DNA from: Pseudoxanthomonas sp. PXM02
Lineage (GTDB): Bacteria; Pseudomonadota; Gammaproteobacteria; Xanthomonadales; Xanthomonadaceae
DNA length: 64,000 bases
Direction: 5' to 3'
NCBI RefSeq assembly: GCF_014851805.1
Contig: NZ_JACVAK010000001.1
Span: forward strand, 744,001-808,000
Shown here: one piece after another, positions 53,827 to 62,204 of the stretch
Layout: each line of letters begins with the position of its first letter
Position numbering within the stretch: position 1 is the first letter of the stretch
Made by a program: the position numbers and the translations under genes
The notes under the pieces: model-generated
Database searches by the model: none
Told to the model about the DNA's origin: nothing
What the model saw: only the letters and a program-made list of their open reading frames with translations

Positions 53827-55214
53827 GCGGTGGCTCCTTCTTTGGCGATCGGGGCGGTGATCTCGCAGCGTACCCCGGTGGGATGGAAATCAAGGGTCAC
53901 ATGCCCTCCCAGATCATGACGCAAGCCACGCTCGATCAGGCGCGAGCCGAAACCGCGCTGGACCGGCTCGACCACGGGAGGACCGCCCTGCTCTTCCCAG
54001 CGCAGCACCAGGTTGTCGCGGTCGTCGTGCGTCTCGCGCGCCCAATGGATGTGCACGTGGCCCGTGTCCACCGACAGCGCACCGTACTTCATCGCGTTGG
54101 TGCACAGCTCGTGCAGTGCCATCGTCAGCGCCAGCGCGCGTTGCGGATCCAGTTCGATGGGGAAGCCGCGCAGGGTGAAGCGCTTGTCGTCGTCCTGCAT
54201 GCAGGGCGCGATGGCCGTGCGCACGATCTCCTCCAGCGGCGCGCGTACCCACTGCTTGCGGGTCAGCATGTCGTGCGCCTGCGTCAGCGCATGCAGGCGC
54301 GATTCGAAGCGGTCATAGGCCAGCGCCGGGTCGTCGCTGCCGCGCAACGTCTGCAGCGCAATCGACTGCACGATGGCCAGCGTGTTCTTCACCCGGTGGT
54401 TGAGCTCGTTGAGCAGCAGGCGCTGGAGTTCTTCGTGTTCCTTGCGCTCGGTGATGTCGGTGGCCGCGCCGAACCATTCGGTGATCGGGCCACCGATCGG
54501 GCGGATCGGTACCGCGCGCGAGGACACCCACGACCACGCGCCACTGTCGTTGCGCACGCGGTGCTCGGCCTTGAAGGTCGACGCGGTGGCATGGGCGCGG
54601 GCGATCTCCCGGGCCACCTGTTCGCGGTCGTCCGGGTGGATCAGCACGTCCAGCCATTGCGGTGTCAGCGAGCCGTGCCGGCCCAGCAGCAGGCTGCCGC
54701 CGACGATGTCCACCTCGCTCCAGTCGTCATTGGTGCGGTAGACCAGGTCGGTGGTGGCGTCGACCATCGCGGCCAGGCGCTCTTCGCTGCGGCGACGCGC
54801 GTCTTCGTGCTGCTTGCGGTCGGTGACATCGCGGGTGGTGCCGGCGACGGCTTCGACGTTGCCATCGGGTCCGATCACCGGCATCAGCAGGTAGTCGTAG
54901 ATGCGGCGGCCGTTGGTGCCGTTGAACGGCACGTCGCCGCGCACCGGCAGGCGGGTGGCGATGACCTGTTCGATCTCGCGGTCGTGCATGGCCGCGTGCC
55001 AGGGTTCGTAGCCGATCTCCAGGCAGTTCTTGCCGATGGCTTCGTCCCAGGTCATACCCCACATGGCCAGCAGCGCGGCGTTGGCGTAGGTGAAGCGGTG
55101 TTGCAGGTCCCACACGTAGACCAGGTCGGGCGTGACCTGCAGGATGGTTTCGTACAGCCGGACCCGCTGTTCCGCCGGGGAACCAGGCCCTGCTGCCATC
55201 GATGAGCTGTCCAC
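53823..55214 (-). CDS. PAS-containing HWE-family sensor histidine kinase
   Basis: A 463-residue soluble kinase. Two PAS domains (about 20-135 and 145-258; VTDRKQHE and ITERKEHE end each) precede an HWE-type core (about 265-455). The phospho-His is H273 in NELNHRVKNTLAIVQSI; LHELCTNAMKYGA is the N box, and the family's W-x-E signature appears as LRWEEQGGPPV. The start is GTG 55214, supported by AAGGA five bases upstream; ATG 55199 lacks a ribosome site. With no membrane segment it should sense an intracellular cue. Confidence 0.9.
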   Translation of the reverse strand: MDSSSMAAGPGSPAEQRVRLYETILQVTPDLVYVWDLQHRFTYANAALLAMWGMTWDEAIGKNCLEIGYEPWHAAMHDREIEQVIATRLPVRGDVPFNGTNGRRIYDYLLMPVIGPDGNVEAVAGTTRDVTDRKQHEDARRRSEERLAAMVDATTDLVYRTNDDWSEVDIVGGSLLLGRHGSLTPQWLDVLIHPDDREQVAREIARAHATASTFKAEHRVRNDSGAWSWVSSRAVPIRPIGGPITEWFGAATDITERKEHEELQRLLLNELNHRVKNTLAIVQSIALQTLRGSDDPALAYDRFESRLHALTQAHDMLTRKQWVRAPLEEIVRTAIAPCMQDDDKRFTLRGFPIELDPQRALALTMALHELCTNAMKYGALSVDTGHVHIHWARETHDDRDNLVLRWEEQGGPPVVEPVQRGFGSRLIERGLRHDLGGHVTLDFHPTGVRCEITAPIAKEGATA

Positions 55215-55328
55215 GCGTGTCCTTACCCCACCAGCAACGCGTTCACCTTATCGCCTGAACGCGTAGGCGGACCGTGAAACCGCGGCGCACGGTCACCCGG
55301 GGTTTAGCCGTCGCCACGTCGGTCGCCC

Positions 55329-55676
55329 TTAGTCGATATAGGCCTGCTCTACGGACACGACACGTCCGTCCTTCGCCTTGACCATGCACAGGAAGCGCGA
55401 CAACGGCGTCACGCCGACGTACATGATGGCGAGCGTGTCGAAGCCGCCCGACGTAAACCAGTGGGCGCTGCGCGTGCTGGCACCGTCCTCGAGCGCGCGG
55501 TCGATCAGCGGCGCTGCGTCCGAGCCGGGAAGGATCGACGCGCACATCGTTGCCGCCTTGCGCGCGGCCACGCGGTCGGCATAGGTACCGTAGGCGTCAA
55601 CGGCCAGCACGATGGCAGCCAACGCAAGCGCGATCTTGCCGAGCCCGACGACCAGGTTTCTCAGGAACTTGAGCAT
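55329..55676 (-). CDS. Small anchored protein of unknown function
   Basis: A 115-residue protein. An N-terminal hydrophobic segment (about 7-27; LVVGLGKIALALAAIVLAV) could be a signal anchor. The rest is soluble and contains two Cys (TMCASI, FLCMVK) that could form a disulfide outside the membrane. It ends VSVEQAYID. The gene is separated from its neighbours by about 90-115 bases on each side. No family recognised. Confidence 0.65.
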   Translation of the reverse strand: MLKFLRNLVVGLGKIALALAAIVLAVDAYGTYADRVAARKAATMCASILPGSDAAPLIDRALEDGASTRSAHWFTSGGFDTLAIMYVGVTPLSRFLCMVKAKDGRVVSVEQAYID

Positions 55677-55769
55677 GGAATCGACGCCGCACCACGTGTA
55701 GGACGAGACGTCAGCCTACGCGATGCATACCCCACGTAGGGCGGGCTCAAGCCCGCCGCGCGCGATGCC

Positions 55770-57542
55770 TCAGCTATGGAACCGCGCCACCGCCCCCAAC
55801 AGCTGCTCCGCCTGGTCCTGCAGGCTATGCGCCGCGGCGGCCGCTTCTTCCACCAGCGCGGCGTTCTGCTGCGTGTTGTGATCGATATGCGTGACAGTCT
55901 GGTTGACCTGCTGCAGGGCGAGGCTCTGTTCCTGCGAGGCCAGGCTGATCTGGCCGATCAACGTGCTCACGCGTTCCACGCTGGCGACGATGTCCTCCAT
56001 GTTGGCGCCCGCGTTCTCCACCTGCTGGCTGCCCGCCGCCACGCGTTCCAGCGAGTCGCCGATCAGCTGCTTGATCTCGCGGGCGGCACCGCCGCAGCGC
56101 TGCGCCAGTGAGCGGACTTCGCTCGCCACCACCGCGAATCCCCTGCCCTGCTCGCCCGCACGCGCCGCCTCGACGGCGGCGTTGAGCGCCAGGATGTTGG
56201 TCTGGAAGGCGATGCCGTCGATCACGCCGATGATGTCGGCGATGCGCCGCGACGAGGTGCTGATCTGCGCCATCGTATCCACCACGCCATGCACCAGCTC
56301 GCCGCCACGCGCCGCCGTCCCGGACGCACTCACGGCCAGTTCGGCGGCGAGCCGCGCATTGTCGGCCGTGTGGCTGACCGTCGCGCTCAGCTCGGCCACC
56401 GACGACGCGGTTTCCTCCACCGACGCCGCCTGCTGTTCGGTGCGTTGCGACAGGTCGGCGTTGCCCGCAGCGATGTCGCGCACGCCGTTGTTGACCACGT
56501 CGGCCGCCGCATGGATGTCGCCGACCAGACCGGCCATGACTTCCACCAGCGCATTGATGCCCTGGCACAGCTCGGCCACCGCACCGTCCTTGTCGGCGGT
56601 GGGCACGCGTGCGGTCAGGTCGCCCGCCTGCGCCGAGGCCACCACCTGCCGGCTCTGCGCCAGCGCGGCCTGCATGGCCAGCGTGGCACGCACCTGGTCG
56701 GTGACGTCCGAGGCGTACTTGACCACCTTCACCGGCTTGCCGCAGGCATCGAAGATCGGGTTGTACGAGGCCTGGATCCAGATCTCGCGGCCGCCCTTGC
56801 CATAACGGCGGTACTGGCCAGCGTCGTATTCGCCGCGGCCGAGCTTCTGCCAGAACGCGTGGTACTCGGCGCTGTCGCGATACGCGGCATCGGCGAACAT
56901 CGAATGGTGCCGGCCCTGTACTTCGTCCAGCCGATAGCCCATCGCGTCCAGGAAGTTCTGGTTCGCCGACAGGATGGTGCCGGTCAGGTCGAACTCGATC
57001 ACGGCCTGCGACTTGTTGATCGCCGCCAGCTGGCCGGCGTAGTCCGCCGCCTGCAGCGTCTGCCGGGTGATGTCGGTGGCGAACTTGATGACCTTGTACG
57101 GCTTGCCGTTCTGGTCGAACACGGGGTTGTAGGAGGCCTGGATCCAGACTTCGCGTCCGCCCTTGCCAATGCGCTGGTACTGGCCTTCGTCGAACTCGCC
57201 GCGCCCCAGGCGCGCCCAAAAGTCGCGATACGCCGCACTGCCGGCATAGTCCTCGTTGACGAACATGCGGTGGTGATGGCCGACGATCTCCGGCAGCGTG
57301 TAGCCCAGTGCGGCCAGGAAGTTGGTGTTGGCGGTCAGGATGTTGCCGCTGAGGTCGAACTCGATGACGGCCTGCACCTTGTGCAGCGCATCCACCTGCG
57401 CCTGCAGTTCGGCCAGCCGTGCGCGTCGCTGGGTTTCCTTCGCCGAGACGTGCTGGCCGCCGCCCACCAGACGCGCAATCCACGCGCGCCATTCGAACGC
57501 AGGCCGGGAGGTTTCGGGCGAGAGGGCGGCGGCGGTGGTCAT
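55770..57542 (-). CDS. Soluble two-PAS methyl-accepting chemoreceptor (BdlA/Aer-like)
   Basis: A 590-residue protein with no membrane segment. Two near-identical PAS domains with their PAC motifs (about 50-170 and 172-295; [15 protein letters not shown] and [15 protein letters not shown]) are followed by a HAMP-like stretch and the MCP signalling helix with the invariant hairpin core [20 protein letters not shown]. The architecture is that of Pseudomonas BdlA, which controls biofilm dispersal, and of Aer-like redox receptors. No CheW-binding genes are adjacent. The start is ATG 57542. Confidence 0.9.
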   Translation of the reverse strand: MTTAAALSPETSRPAFEWRAWIARLVGGGQHVSAKETQRRARLAELQAQVDALHKVQAVIEFDLSGNILTANTNFLAALGYTLPEIVGHHHRMFVNEDYAGSAAYRDFWARLGRGEFDEGQYQRIGKGGREVWIQASYNPVFDQNGKPYKVIKFATDITRQTLQAADYAGQLAAINKSQAVIEFDLTGTILSANQNFLDAMGYRLDEVQGRHHSMFADAAYRDSAEYHAFWQKLGRGEYDAGQYRRYGKGGREIWIQASYNPIFDACGKPVKVVKYASDVTDQVRATLAMQAALAQSRQVVASAQAGDLTARVPTADKDGAVAELCQGINALVEVMAGLVGDIHAAADVVNNGVRDIAAGNADLSQRTEQQAASVEETASSVAELSATVSHTADNARLAAELAVSASGTAARGGELVHGVVDTMAQISTSSRRIADIIGVIDGIAFQTNILALNAAVEAARAGEQGRGFAVVASEVRSLAQRCGGAAREIKQLIGDSLERVAAGSQQVENAGANMEDIVASVERVSTLIGQISLASQEQSLALQQVNQTVTHIDHNTQQNAALVEEAAAAAHSLQDQAEQLLGAVARFHS

Positions 57543-57845
57543 GGTCGTAGCTTCCTGTATGTGTTCGCGGTGGTGTATCGGGCCATCCCCGACAGGGTTG
57601 GCGCAGACACCGGCGCTTCCCATCCGCTTGCGCCGCACCCTGCATAACGGCCCTGCCCGTGCCGCCTTGAGGCCGCAATGCGCGCGCCACGCACGTAAAT
57701 GCATATCCGTGACAAACCTCTGTATTTCCGCTGTTTCGCCACGCTAACGCCCGGTGAGCAGCGCTTACGCAGGGCGAAAAGCAAAGGCCCCGCGATGCGG
57801 GGCCTTTGCAAGGTGAACAGGCCGCGATGCGGTGTCGAGAACGTG
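57543..57845. other. Intergenic region upstream of the chemoreceptor gene
   Basis: A 303-base gap. It must hold the promoter of the reverse-strand chemoreceptor gene and contains the terminator hairpin at 57777-57809. No convincing gene or RNA is visible in it. Confidence 0.5.
57777..57809 (-). terminator. Rho-independent terminator for the 57846-58223 gene
   Basis: GCAAAGGCCCCGC (57781-57793) and GCGGGGCCTTTGC (57797-57809) form a perfect 13-bp stem with a 3-base loop; on the reverse strand it is followed by TTTT. Confidence 0.85.
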
Positions 57846-58223
57846 TCAGCCGTCGCGACGAGGCGCAGCGACATGCTTCAGGAACGACCGGCTCATGCGC
57901 ACGAAGCCGATGGAGAACACGATGGCGAAGCCGCAGTAGACGATCGCAGCGACCAGCAGCGCGACCGGGCCGAAGGTCATTTCCAGGTGGCCGCCCATGG
58001 ATTGTTCGAACAGGAACCAGAGCGGCAGCAGCAGGATGCTGGCGAGCACGGTGTAGCGCCCGGGCAAGCGTGTCTTGACGGCGACCCATGCGGCTGCCGC
58101 CACCACGCAGACGAAGGCCAGCACGGCAAGCGCGAAGCTGATCATCATGACTGTGCTGAGCAGGTCCAACTGCTCGGGCGTGGGCGGGGGAAGATCGACG
58201 ATCTGCGCGGCGCTGGCGAGCAT
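57846..58223 (-). CDS. Small multipass membrane protein
   Basis: A 125-residue protein with three membrane segments (about 24-46, 56-75 and 85-108) and a basic C-terminal tail (RMSRSFLKHVAAPRRDG). The N-terminus is Pro-rich. I recognise no family. A perfect terminator hairpin lies 36 bases downstream. Confidence 0.65.
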   Translation of the reverse strand: MLASAAQIVDLPPPTPEQLDLLSTVMMISFALAVLAFVCVVAAAAWVAVKTRLPGRYTVLASILLLPLWFLFEQSMGGHLEMTFGPVALLVAAIVYCGFAIVFSIGFVRMSRSFLKHVAAPRRDG

Positions 58224-58294
58224 GGGGTGTGGGTCCGGGTTGGGCGATGCGGCAAGATGGAACGTTGGGCGAACCGTCGGATCGCATCACCCCG

Positions 58295-58585
58295 TCATGC
58301 ATCGTTTTCCGCATAACGGATGAGAAGCGCCAGCGCCTCATCCACCTGGGCAGGCGTCGAAGCACCGACCGCAAAGCCTGCCGCGGTCTCGACTTCCAGG
58401 AAGTACTCAAAGCCCGGCGCGAGTTGCGCCGCGACCACCGACGTCTGCAATTGCAGCTGCTCGTCCGACAGCACCAGGACCACGCACCTGGAGTCCGGCC
58501 TGAAGACGCCACCTACGCGCTCCGCAAAAATGATGCCGTCGTCGGGAAACGTCGTGAACTGGCGGAATGCTTCGGAAAGATTCAT
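58295..58585 (-). CDS. Small hypothetical protein
   Basis: A 96-residue soluble protein from ATG 58585 (GTG 58597 is an in-frame alternative). The pattern SEAFRQFTTFPDDGIIFAER, SRCVVLVLSDEQLQLQ and EYFLEVETAAGFAVGASTPAQVDEAL alternates strands and helices and looks like a compact alpha/beta fold. Proteins of this kind are often immunity-type or orphan genes in short reverse-strand runs. No family recognised. Confidence 0.6.
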   Translation of the reverse strand: MNLSEAFRQFTTFPDDGIIFAERVGGVFRPDSRCVVLVLSDEQLQLQTSVVAAQLAPGFEYFLEVETAAGFAVGASTPAQVDEALALLIRYAENDA

Positions 58586-58663
58586 ATGGCCTGACACTCG
58601 GGTTGATGGGTCCGGCGAAGCCGGTTTGTCCTGGATGATCCGCCTGGGACTGCAGCCCGGCCG

Positions 58664-58864
58664 CTAGCCCCGACGCCTGTAGGCGATGCCGTAACCCAAC
58701 GCCATGATGCCGATCCCGATCAGCGGAACAATCAATGGCTCGCCGACGGGCGCGTCCGTGTAGGCGCGAATGATCGCCGCCTCACGAAGGCTCATGCCCA
58801 CAAGAAACCCGGCCAGGCACAGCGAAAGTAGACCGATGACGATGAAGAGTTTCCAGAGTTGCAT
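58664..58864 (-). CDS. Small two-segment membrane protein
   Basis: A 66-residue protein starting at ATG 58864. Two hydrophobic segments (about 5-25, LFIVIGLLSLCLAGFLVG; and about 44-61, LIVPLIGIGIMALGYGIAY) flank a short polar loop with charged residues, ending RRRG. It appears to be an intact small inner-membrane protein. Function unknown. Confidence 0.58.
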   Translation of the reverse strand: MQLWKLFIVIGLLSLCLAGFLVGMSLREAAIIRAYTDAPVGEPLIVPLIGIGIMALGYGIAYRRRG

Positions 58865-58946
58865 GCAGGACCTGACGCCTGAATTGGGCCGCCCCGCCAA
58901 GCGGATACGACCGGGTGAACTTTCGGACCACGCGCGGATCGACTGG

Positions 58947-59180
58947 CTACCAGACCTCAACGTGCAGCGGAATGTTGTTGGACGCACACCACGCGGAAAG
59001 CTCTGCGTGCAACTGCGGCCAGAGCGACCTCGCCCAAGGCGGCGAATGCTGGGGCCACGACGCCTCGGAAGGAAGAATGACCGACACCACGCCCATCGGC
59101 ATATCCAGCGAAAAGCTGCCCGCGGGGTGCGAGCACACAAGCTTCTCTTTCCATTTCGGCTGGAACTGGAACTGCGCCAC
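58947..59180 (-). CDS. Small aromatic-rich protein (possible immunity or orphan protein)
   Basis: A 77-residue protein with a GTG start at 59180, supported by AGGAG seven bases upstream. It is rich in Trp, Pro and Phe (QFQFQPKWKEKLVC, WPQHSPPWARSLWPQL), with an IPLHVEVW end. The composition and the presence of a good ribosome site argue that it is a real folded protein. No family is recognised; its size and setting recall orphan immunity genes, which is only an inference. Confidence 0.5.
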   Translation of the reverse strand: MAQFQFQPKWKEKLVCSHPAGSFSLDMPMGVVSVILPSEASWPQHSPPWARSLWPQLHAELSAWCASNNIPLHVEVW

Positions 59181-59261
59181 CGGATCGCTCCTGTGCGGTG
59201 TTACGACGGGACCATGCGCCGCAAAGCGGCATCACCTCGATTGAACTATCGGGCATCTTCA

Positions 59262-59645
59262 TCAGATGGGTGGCACGTACTTCGGGCTTCGCAACAGATA
59301 CCAGGCAAACAGATACAGGCCGCCGACGAGTCCCATGCCGCAGAGAATCACGAGCACCAGGAACAGGAGCACCGTGAAGGCTGGCGCCCCAGGGCCCCAG
59401 CCGGTGAACTGGGGAAGCTTGACCAGTGCCACCAGCGCAACCAGGCACAGGCCGCCCCAGGCCAGGAAGCGCCAGGAAGAACTCCCCAGCTGGGATTTGG
59501 TCAGGTACTTCACGTCGGACCGCGGCCCGATGCTGTAGCCGAACAGCCAGTACACCCATCGTGCGTTCGGATAGCGCGATGCAAGGACAAGCAGCAGCGA
59601 GTACGTCACGATCAACGCCGTGCACAGGAGATGGACCAGATTCAT
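59262..59645 (-). CDS. Membrane protein of unknown function
   Basis: A 127-residue protein with three or four segments (about 3-23, 60-78, 88-115). The loop between the first two (YPNARWVYWLFGYSIGPRSD and KYLTKSQLG) is charged and would face the cytoplasm. Pro-rich end (KYVPPI). It sits between two other orphan genes. No family recognised. Confidence 0.65.
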   Translation of the reverse strand: MNLVHLLCTALIVTYSLLLVLASRYPNARWVYWLFGYSIGPRSDVKYLTKSQLGSSSWRFLAWGGLCLVALVALVKLPQFTGWGPGAPAFTVLLFLVLVILCGMGLVGGLYLFAWYLLRSPKYVPPI

Positions 59646-59675
59646 GTGGCTTTCTTGAGATACCTATTGTTTGGA

Positions 59676-60110
59676 TCACGCCGAGCCGCGAAGCGGCTTC
59701 GGCTCGAATGAATGCTCAGGCGCACGACCGGCCAGCCTGAGAACCGCACGCCTGACCGCAGACGTGGCGTGAACGGCCGCCAGCAGCGCGTAGAGCCAGG
59801 CTTTCTCCCAGCGCCGCCGGATCACGAATACATGCATGTGCAGGTTGTGACGCTTCCTGACGAATCCACCGCTGTGGATGACGACGAATGAATGGGCATT
59901 GCCCGTGACGCGGGCTGAAAGCTCATGAGCCTCCGCCATGAAGAAGCTCATGACTGCAAAGTCGATGCTGGGGTGATCCGGATCGCCCGGCTCGTGGCAA
60001 AGCACAAAACAGTGCTTGCACAGGGGCAATTGATAGGACACCAGGAAGCACTCGCGCTCCCCGTAGCCTGGAGGCGTCGTGATCCTTCTGTTCCTGACGG
60101 GGATGTTCAT
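59676..60110 (-). CDS. Hypothetical Cys/His-rich protein
   Basis: A 144-residue protein. The N-terminal half has Cys and His clusters (RECFLVSYQLPLCKHCFVLC with C-x2-C type spacing) that could bind zinc. The middle (MAEAHELSARVTGNAHSFVV) is alpha/beta-like and the C-terminal part is basic (RRRWEKAWLYALLAAVHATS). No signal peptide. I recognise no family. It is the most upstream of a run of short reverse-strand genes. Confidence 0.55.
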   Translation of the reverse strand: MNIPVRNRRITTPPGYGERECFLVSYQLPLCKHCFVLCHEPGDPDHPSIDFAVMSFFMAEAHELSARVTGNAHSFVVIHSGGFVRKRHNLHMHVFVIRRRWEKAWLYALLAAVHATSAVRRAVLRLAGRAPEHSFEPKPLRGSA

Positions 60111-60324
60111 CAGTTCACCTGATCCATGGATAACGCCAGCCCGTCATGTGCGCCCAGTCGCGTGGTAACCGATCCCGCGGATCCGGCTACAACCCTGTCC
60201 AAAGCACACCGCCTGGTGGGCTCCCCTTGATGCCGCCCGATCTTAGGGCGACGGGCTTCGGCCAACAAGCGGATGCGCAGCCGCCCTCGATGTCCGATGC
60301 GTCGCCACGGGCCGTCGGCGCATG

Positions 60325-60355
60325 AAAGAAGAAGGCCCCGCGATGCGGGGCCTTC
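60325..60355 (-). terminator. Terminator hairpin for the 60378-60848 gene
   Basis: GAAGGCCCCGC (60331-60341) and GCGGGGCCTTC (60345-60355) form an 11-bp stem with a 3-base loop; on the reverse strand it is followed by a T-rich TTCTTTC. The same GGCCCCGC-GAT-GCGGGGCC core recurs at 57781-57809. Confidence 0.78.
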
Positions 60356-60377
60356 CTGTGTGGAACGGGAGCGCGGG

Positions 60378-60848
60378 TCAGGTGGACGGTGCGGCATCGG
60401 GTGTGCCGCGGCGGCGGCTGAAGCGCGAGGCCAGTTCGCGGCGCGCTTCGTCCACGCCCTTGTCCTTGCCGGCCACTTTCAGCACGCCGTAGACCTCGAG
60501 CGCCGCCGCCATCACGTCGCTGCCCAGGGCGAGTTCGGTGTCGGCCATGCGTTGCATCAGGTGGCCGAGCCGTGCGGCACGGGGGCGCAGTGCATCGAGG
60601 GCCAGGTGATCCTGGCGGAAGGCGCCGAAGTCGAAATCGCGCGGCATGAGGCCGGCATGCTGTTCGGCAACTTCGAGAGCGGTCGCGCAGAACGCGCGCG
60701 ACTTGGTACCCATCTTCACCAGATCCTGGCGTTCGTCGGGCGTCAGGGCGATCAGGAGGTCGAGGTCGGCTTCCAGTGCGGACAGGGAAGCGTCGATACG
60801 GTCCATGCGGTCGGCGTCGACGGTGATGCTGATACGGTCTTGAGACAT
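60378..60848 (-). CDS. Conserved hypothetical helical protein
   Basis: A 156-residue protein starting at ATG 60848. It is almost all helix: RISITVDADRMDRIDASLSALEADLDLLIA, quoted in part at its N-terminus, with FGAFRQDHLALDALRPRAARLGHLMQRMADTELA further on, also quoted in part. The SITVD start could be a ribbon-like or coiled-coil entry. No signal or membrane segment. I recognise no named family. A terminator follows. Confidence 0.68.
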   Translation of the reverse strand: MSQDRISITVDADRMDRIDASLSALEADLDLLIALTPDERQDLVKMGTKSRAFCATALEVAEQHAGLMPRDFDFGAFRQDHLALDALRPRAARLGHLMQRMADTELALGSDVMAAALEVYGVLKVAGKDKGVDEARRELASRFSRRRGTPDAAPST

Positions 60849-60995
60849 GTGATTGCGTCCATTCAAAGTACCGACCAAAGTCAGTCGGCCTCCGCAGCCT
60901 ACCTGCGCGCAACGCGATCTCGCGCTGTCACTTTGCTAATGGAGGACTTCTCACACTACGCGGCGAGCTTGACCGAAAAAGGGTGTCGCGACACC

Positions 60996-61209
60996 AAAAA
61001 ACATCCAGCGTTGGAGCAAAGAGGGTCAACGTTGACCGTAAGTGTTAGAAGAAACACCGAAAAAGGGTCAACGTTGGATCTTAGTGAGAGACGAAACACT
61101 GAAAGACTTCCAACGTTGGCCCTGAAAGGGTCAACGTTGACCCTTAATGAGAGAAGAGAGACCGAAACACTTGGAACGTTGACCGAAAAACATCCAACGA
61201 TGGATGTTT
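60996..61209. repeat. Array of palindromes centred on AACGTT/CGTTGG
   Basis: Six or seven related palindromic units in about 210 bases, alternating with A-rich GAAACACCGAAA-type spacers. The best is a perfect 20-bp palindrome AAGGGTCAACGTTGACCCTT at 61126-61145; others are GGTCAACGTTGACC (61024-61037), CCAACGTTGG (61110-61119) and AAACATCCA-ACGA-TGGATGTTT (61188-61209). Centres are spaced about 40-44 or 20 bases apart. The region is visibly less GC-rich than its surroundings. Spacers also hold GTGTT/AACAC partial inverts. Not a CRISPR: unit sequence and spacing vary. Confidence 0.8.
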
Positions 61210-61247
61210 GTGTGAGAAGAGATCTTGTGCCGAACGCGACAGCCACA

Positions 61248-62126
61248 TCAGTTGTCGTTGAGACCGTCGGGCGCTCGGGTATGCAGACGATCCTTCCAGG
61301 AACTCTCCACCGCAACTACCTCCGGCATCTCCGTATCCGGAGACACCCGTTGCAGGATGCTGAAAGCGAAGTCCGACGGATCCCGGCCCCGAAGCAGTCG
61401 ATTGCCGCCATGCCCTGAATCGGCGTAGTTGAGCCAGCGACCCAGCAGGTTCTCGCCGCCCGCCGCAGAACCCACATAGCGCTTTCCCGACGAACGATCG
61501 AAGATCAGATAAACGCCCCGCCACTGGGAGAGCATGAGCCGCCAACTGGCAGGCAACAGGGGCAATTGATCCCAATCGATCACCAGTGACTGCCAGTCGG
61601 GCATGGGTGGCACCAACAGACTCTCTTCGTGGATGGCATGCACCGGGATCCGGTTCCTGTCCGACCAGCGCCACCAGGAGCGCTCGATACCCGGCCACTG
61701 GACTACCAGCCTTCCTTTCCAGTCCGACATGACGACGTTCGGCACCAGATCGAACCATTGCGAATGGTCGCGGTTCTTGGGCCCGCGCGTACCGAGACTG
61801 CGCAGTTCCGCATTGCCGGGAAGCTTCCAGAAGTCGCGTGTCGACACCGTTCTTGAGCCGGCCATGTCATAGAGGCCGACGAACACCGCCCTCCCCGCTT
61901 CATGACCGATGAAGGAAGCCAGGTAGCGCGCACGCATCAACGCCTTCTCCACGATCGGGCCGTGGTTCTGTTGATAGGCGTTGAACACGCTGTGCCGCTC
62001 TGCCGCAAGCCAGGGAAGCACTTTACGTAGCTCCGGCTCGGTCGGACGGTGCCGCATGACGAGCACTTCGTCAGGACGGACACCTGCCTTGGCAAGAAGA
62101 TCGTTGAGCTCGAAAAGGTCCGGCAT
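61248..62126 (-). CDS. GIY-YIG nuclease-domain protein
   Basis: A 292-residue protein. The N-terminal 195 residues are unlike known families; the C-terminal third is a GIY-YIG endonuclease domain: GVYLIFDRSSGKRYVGSAAG (204-223) with the catalytic Tyr pair, Arg230 in LLGRW, Glu274 in VVAVE and a terminal Asn290. Single-stranded breaks in DNA are the usual outcome of GIY-YIG enzymes. It is encoded 80 bases downstream of the DUF5655 gene on the same strand, within a nuclease-rich edge. No phage or transposon gene is adjacent. Confidence 0.86.
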   Translation of the reverse strand: MPDLFELNDLLAKAGVRPDEVLVMRHRPTEPELRKVLPWLAAERHSVFNAYQQNHGPIVEKALMRARYLASFIGHEAGRAVFVGLYDMAGSRTVSTRDFWKLPGNAELRSLGTRGPKNRDHSQWFDLVPNVVMSDWKGRLVVQWPGIERSWWRWSDRNRIPVHAIHEESLLVPPMPDWQSLVIDWDQLPLLPASWRLMLSQWRGVYLIFDRSSGKRYVGSAAGGENLLGRWLNYADSGHGGNRLLRGRDPSDFAFSILQRVSPDTEMPEVVAVESSWKDRLHTRAPDGLNDN

Positions 62127-62204
62127 GGCATTCAGATCCGCAAACGTAAGTCAGCTCAGCCGAGAATGCCCAAGCCGAGCTTAAGCACGTCATGGGAGAT
62201 GCAT

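Noticed and set aside
60996-61209. The palindrome array as a CRISPR
   Set aside because: Units differ in sequence and length, spacings alternate between about 20 and 42 bases, and there is no Cas gene in view.
60273-61418. A long forward open frame across the palindrome array and into the GIY-YIG gene
   Set aside because: It has no plausible ribosome site, spans the reverse-strand gene 60378-60848 and the repeat array, and its middle merely translates the repeats; the reverse-strand genes have clear domains.
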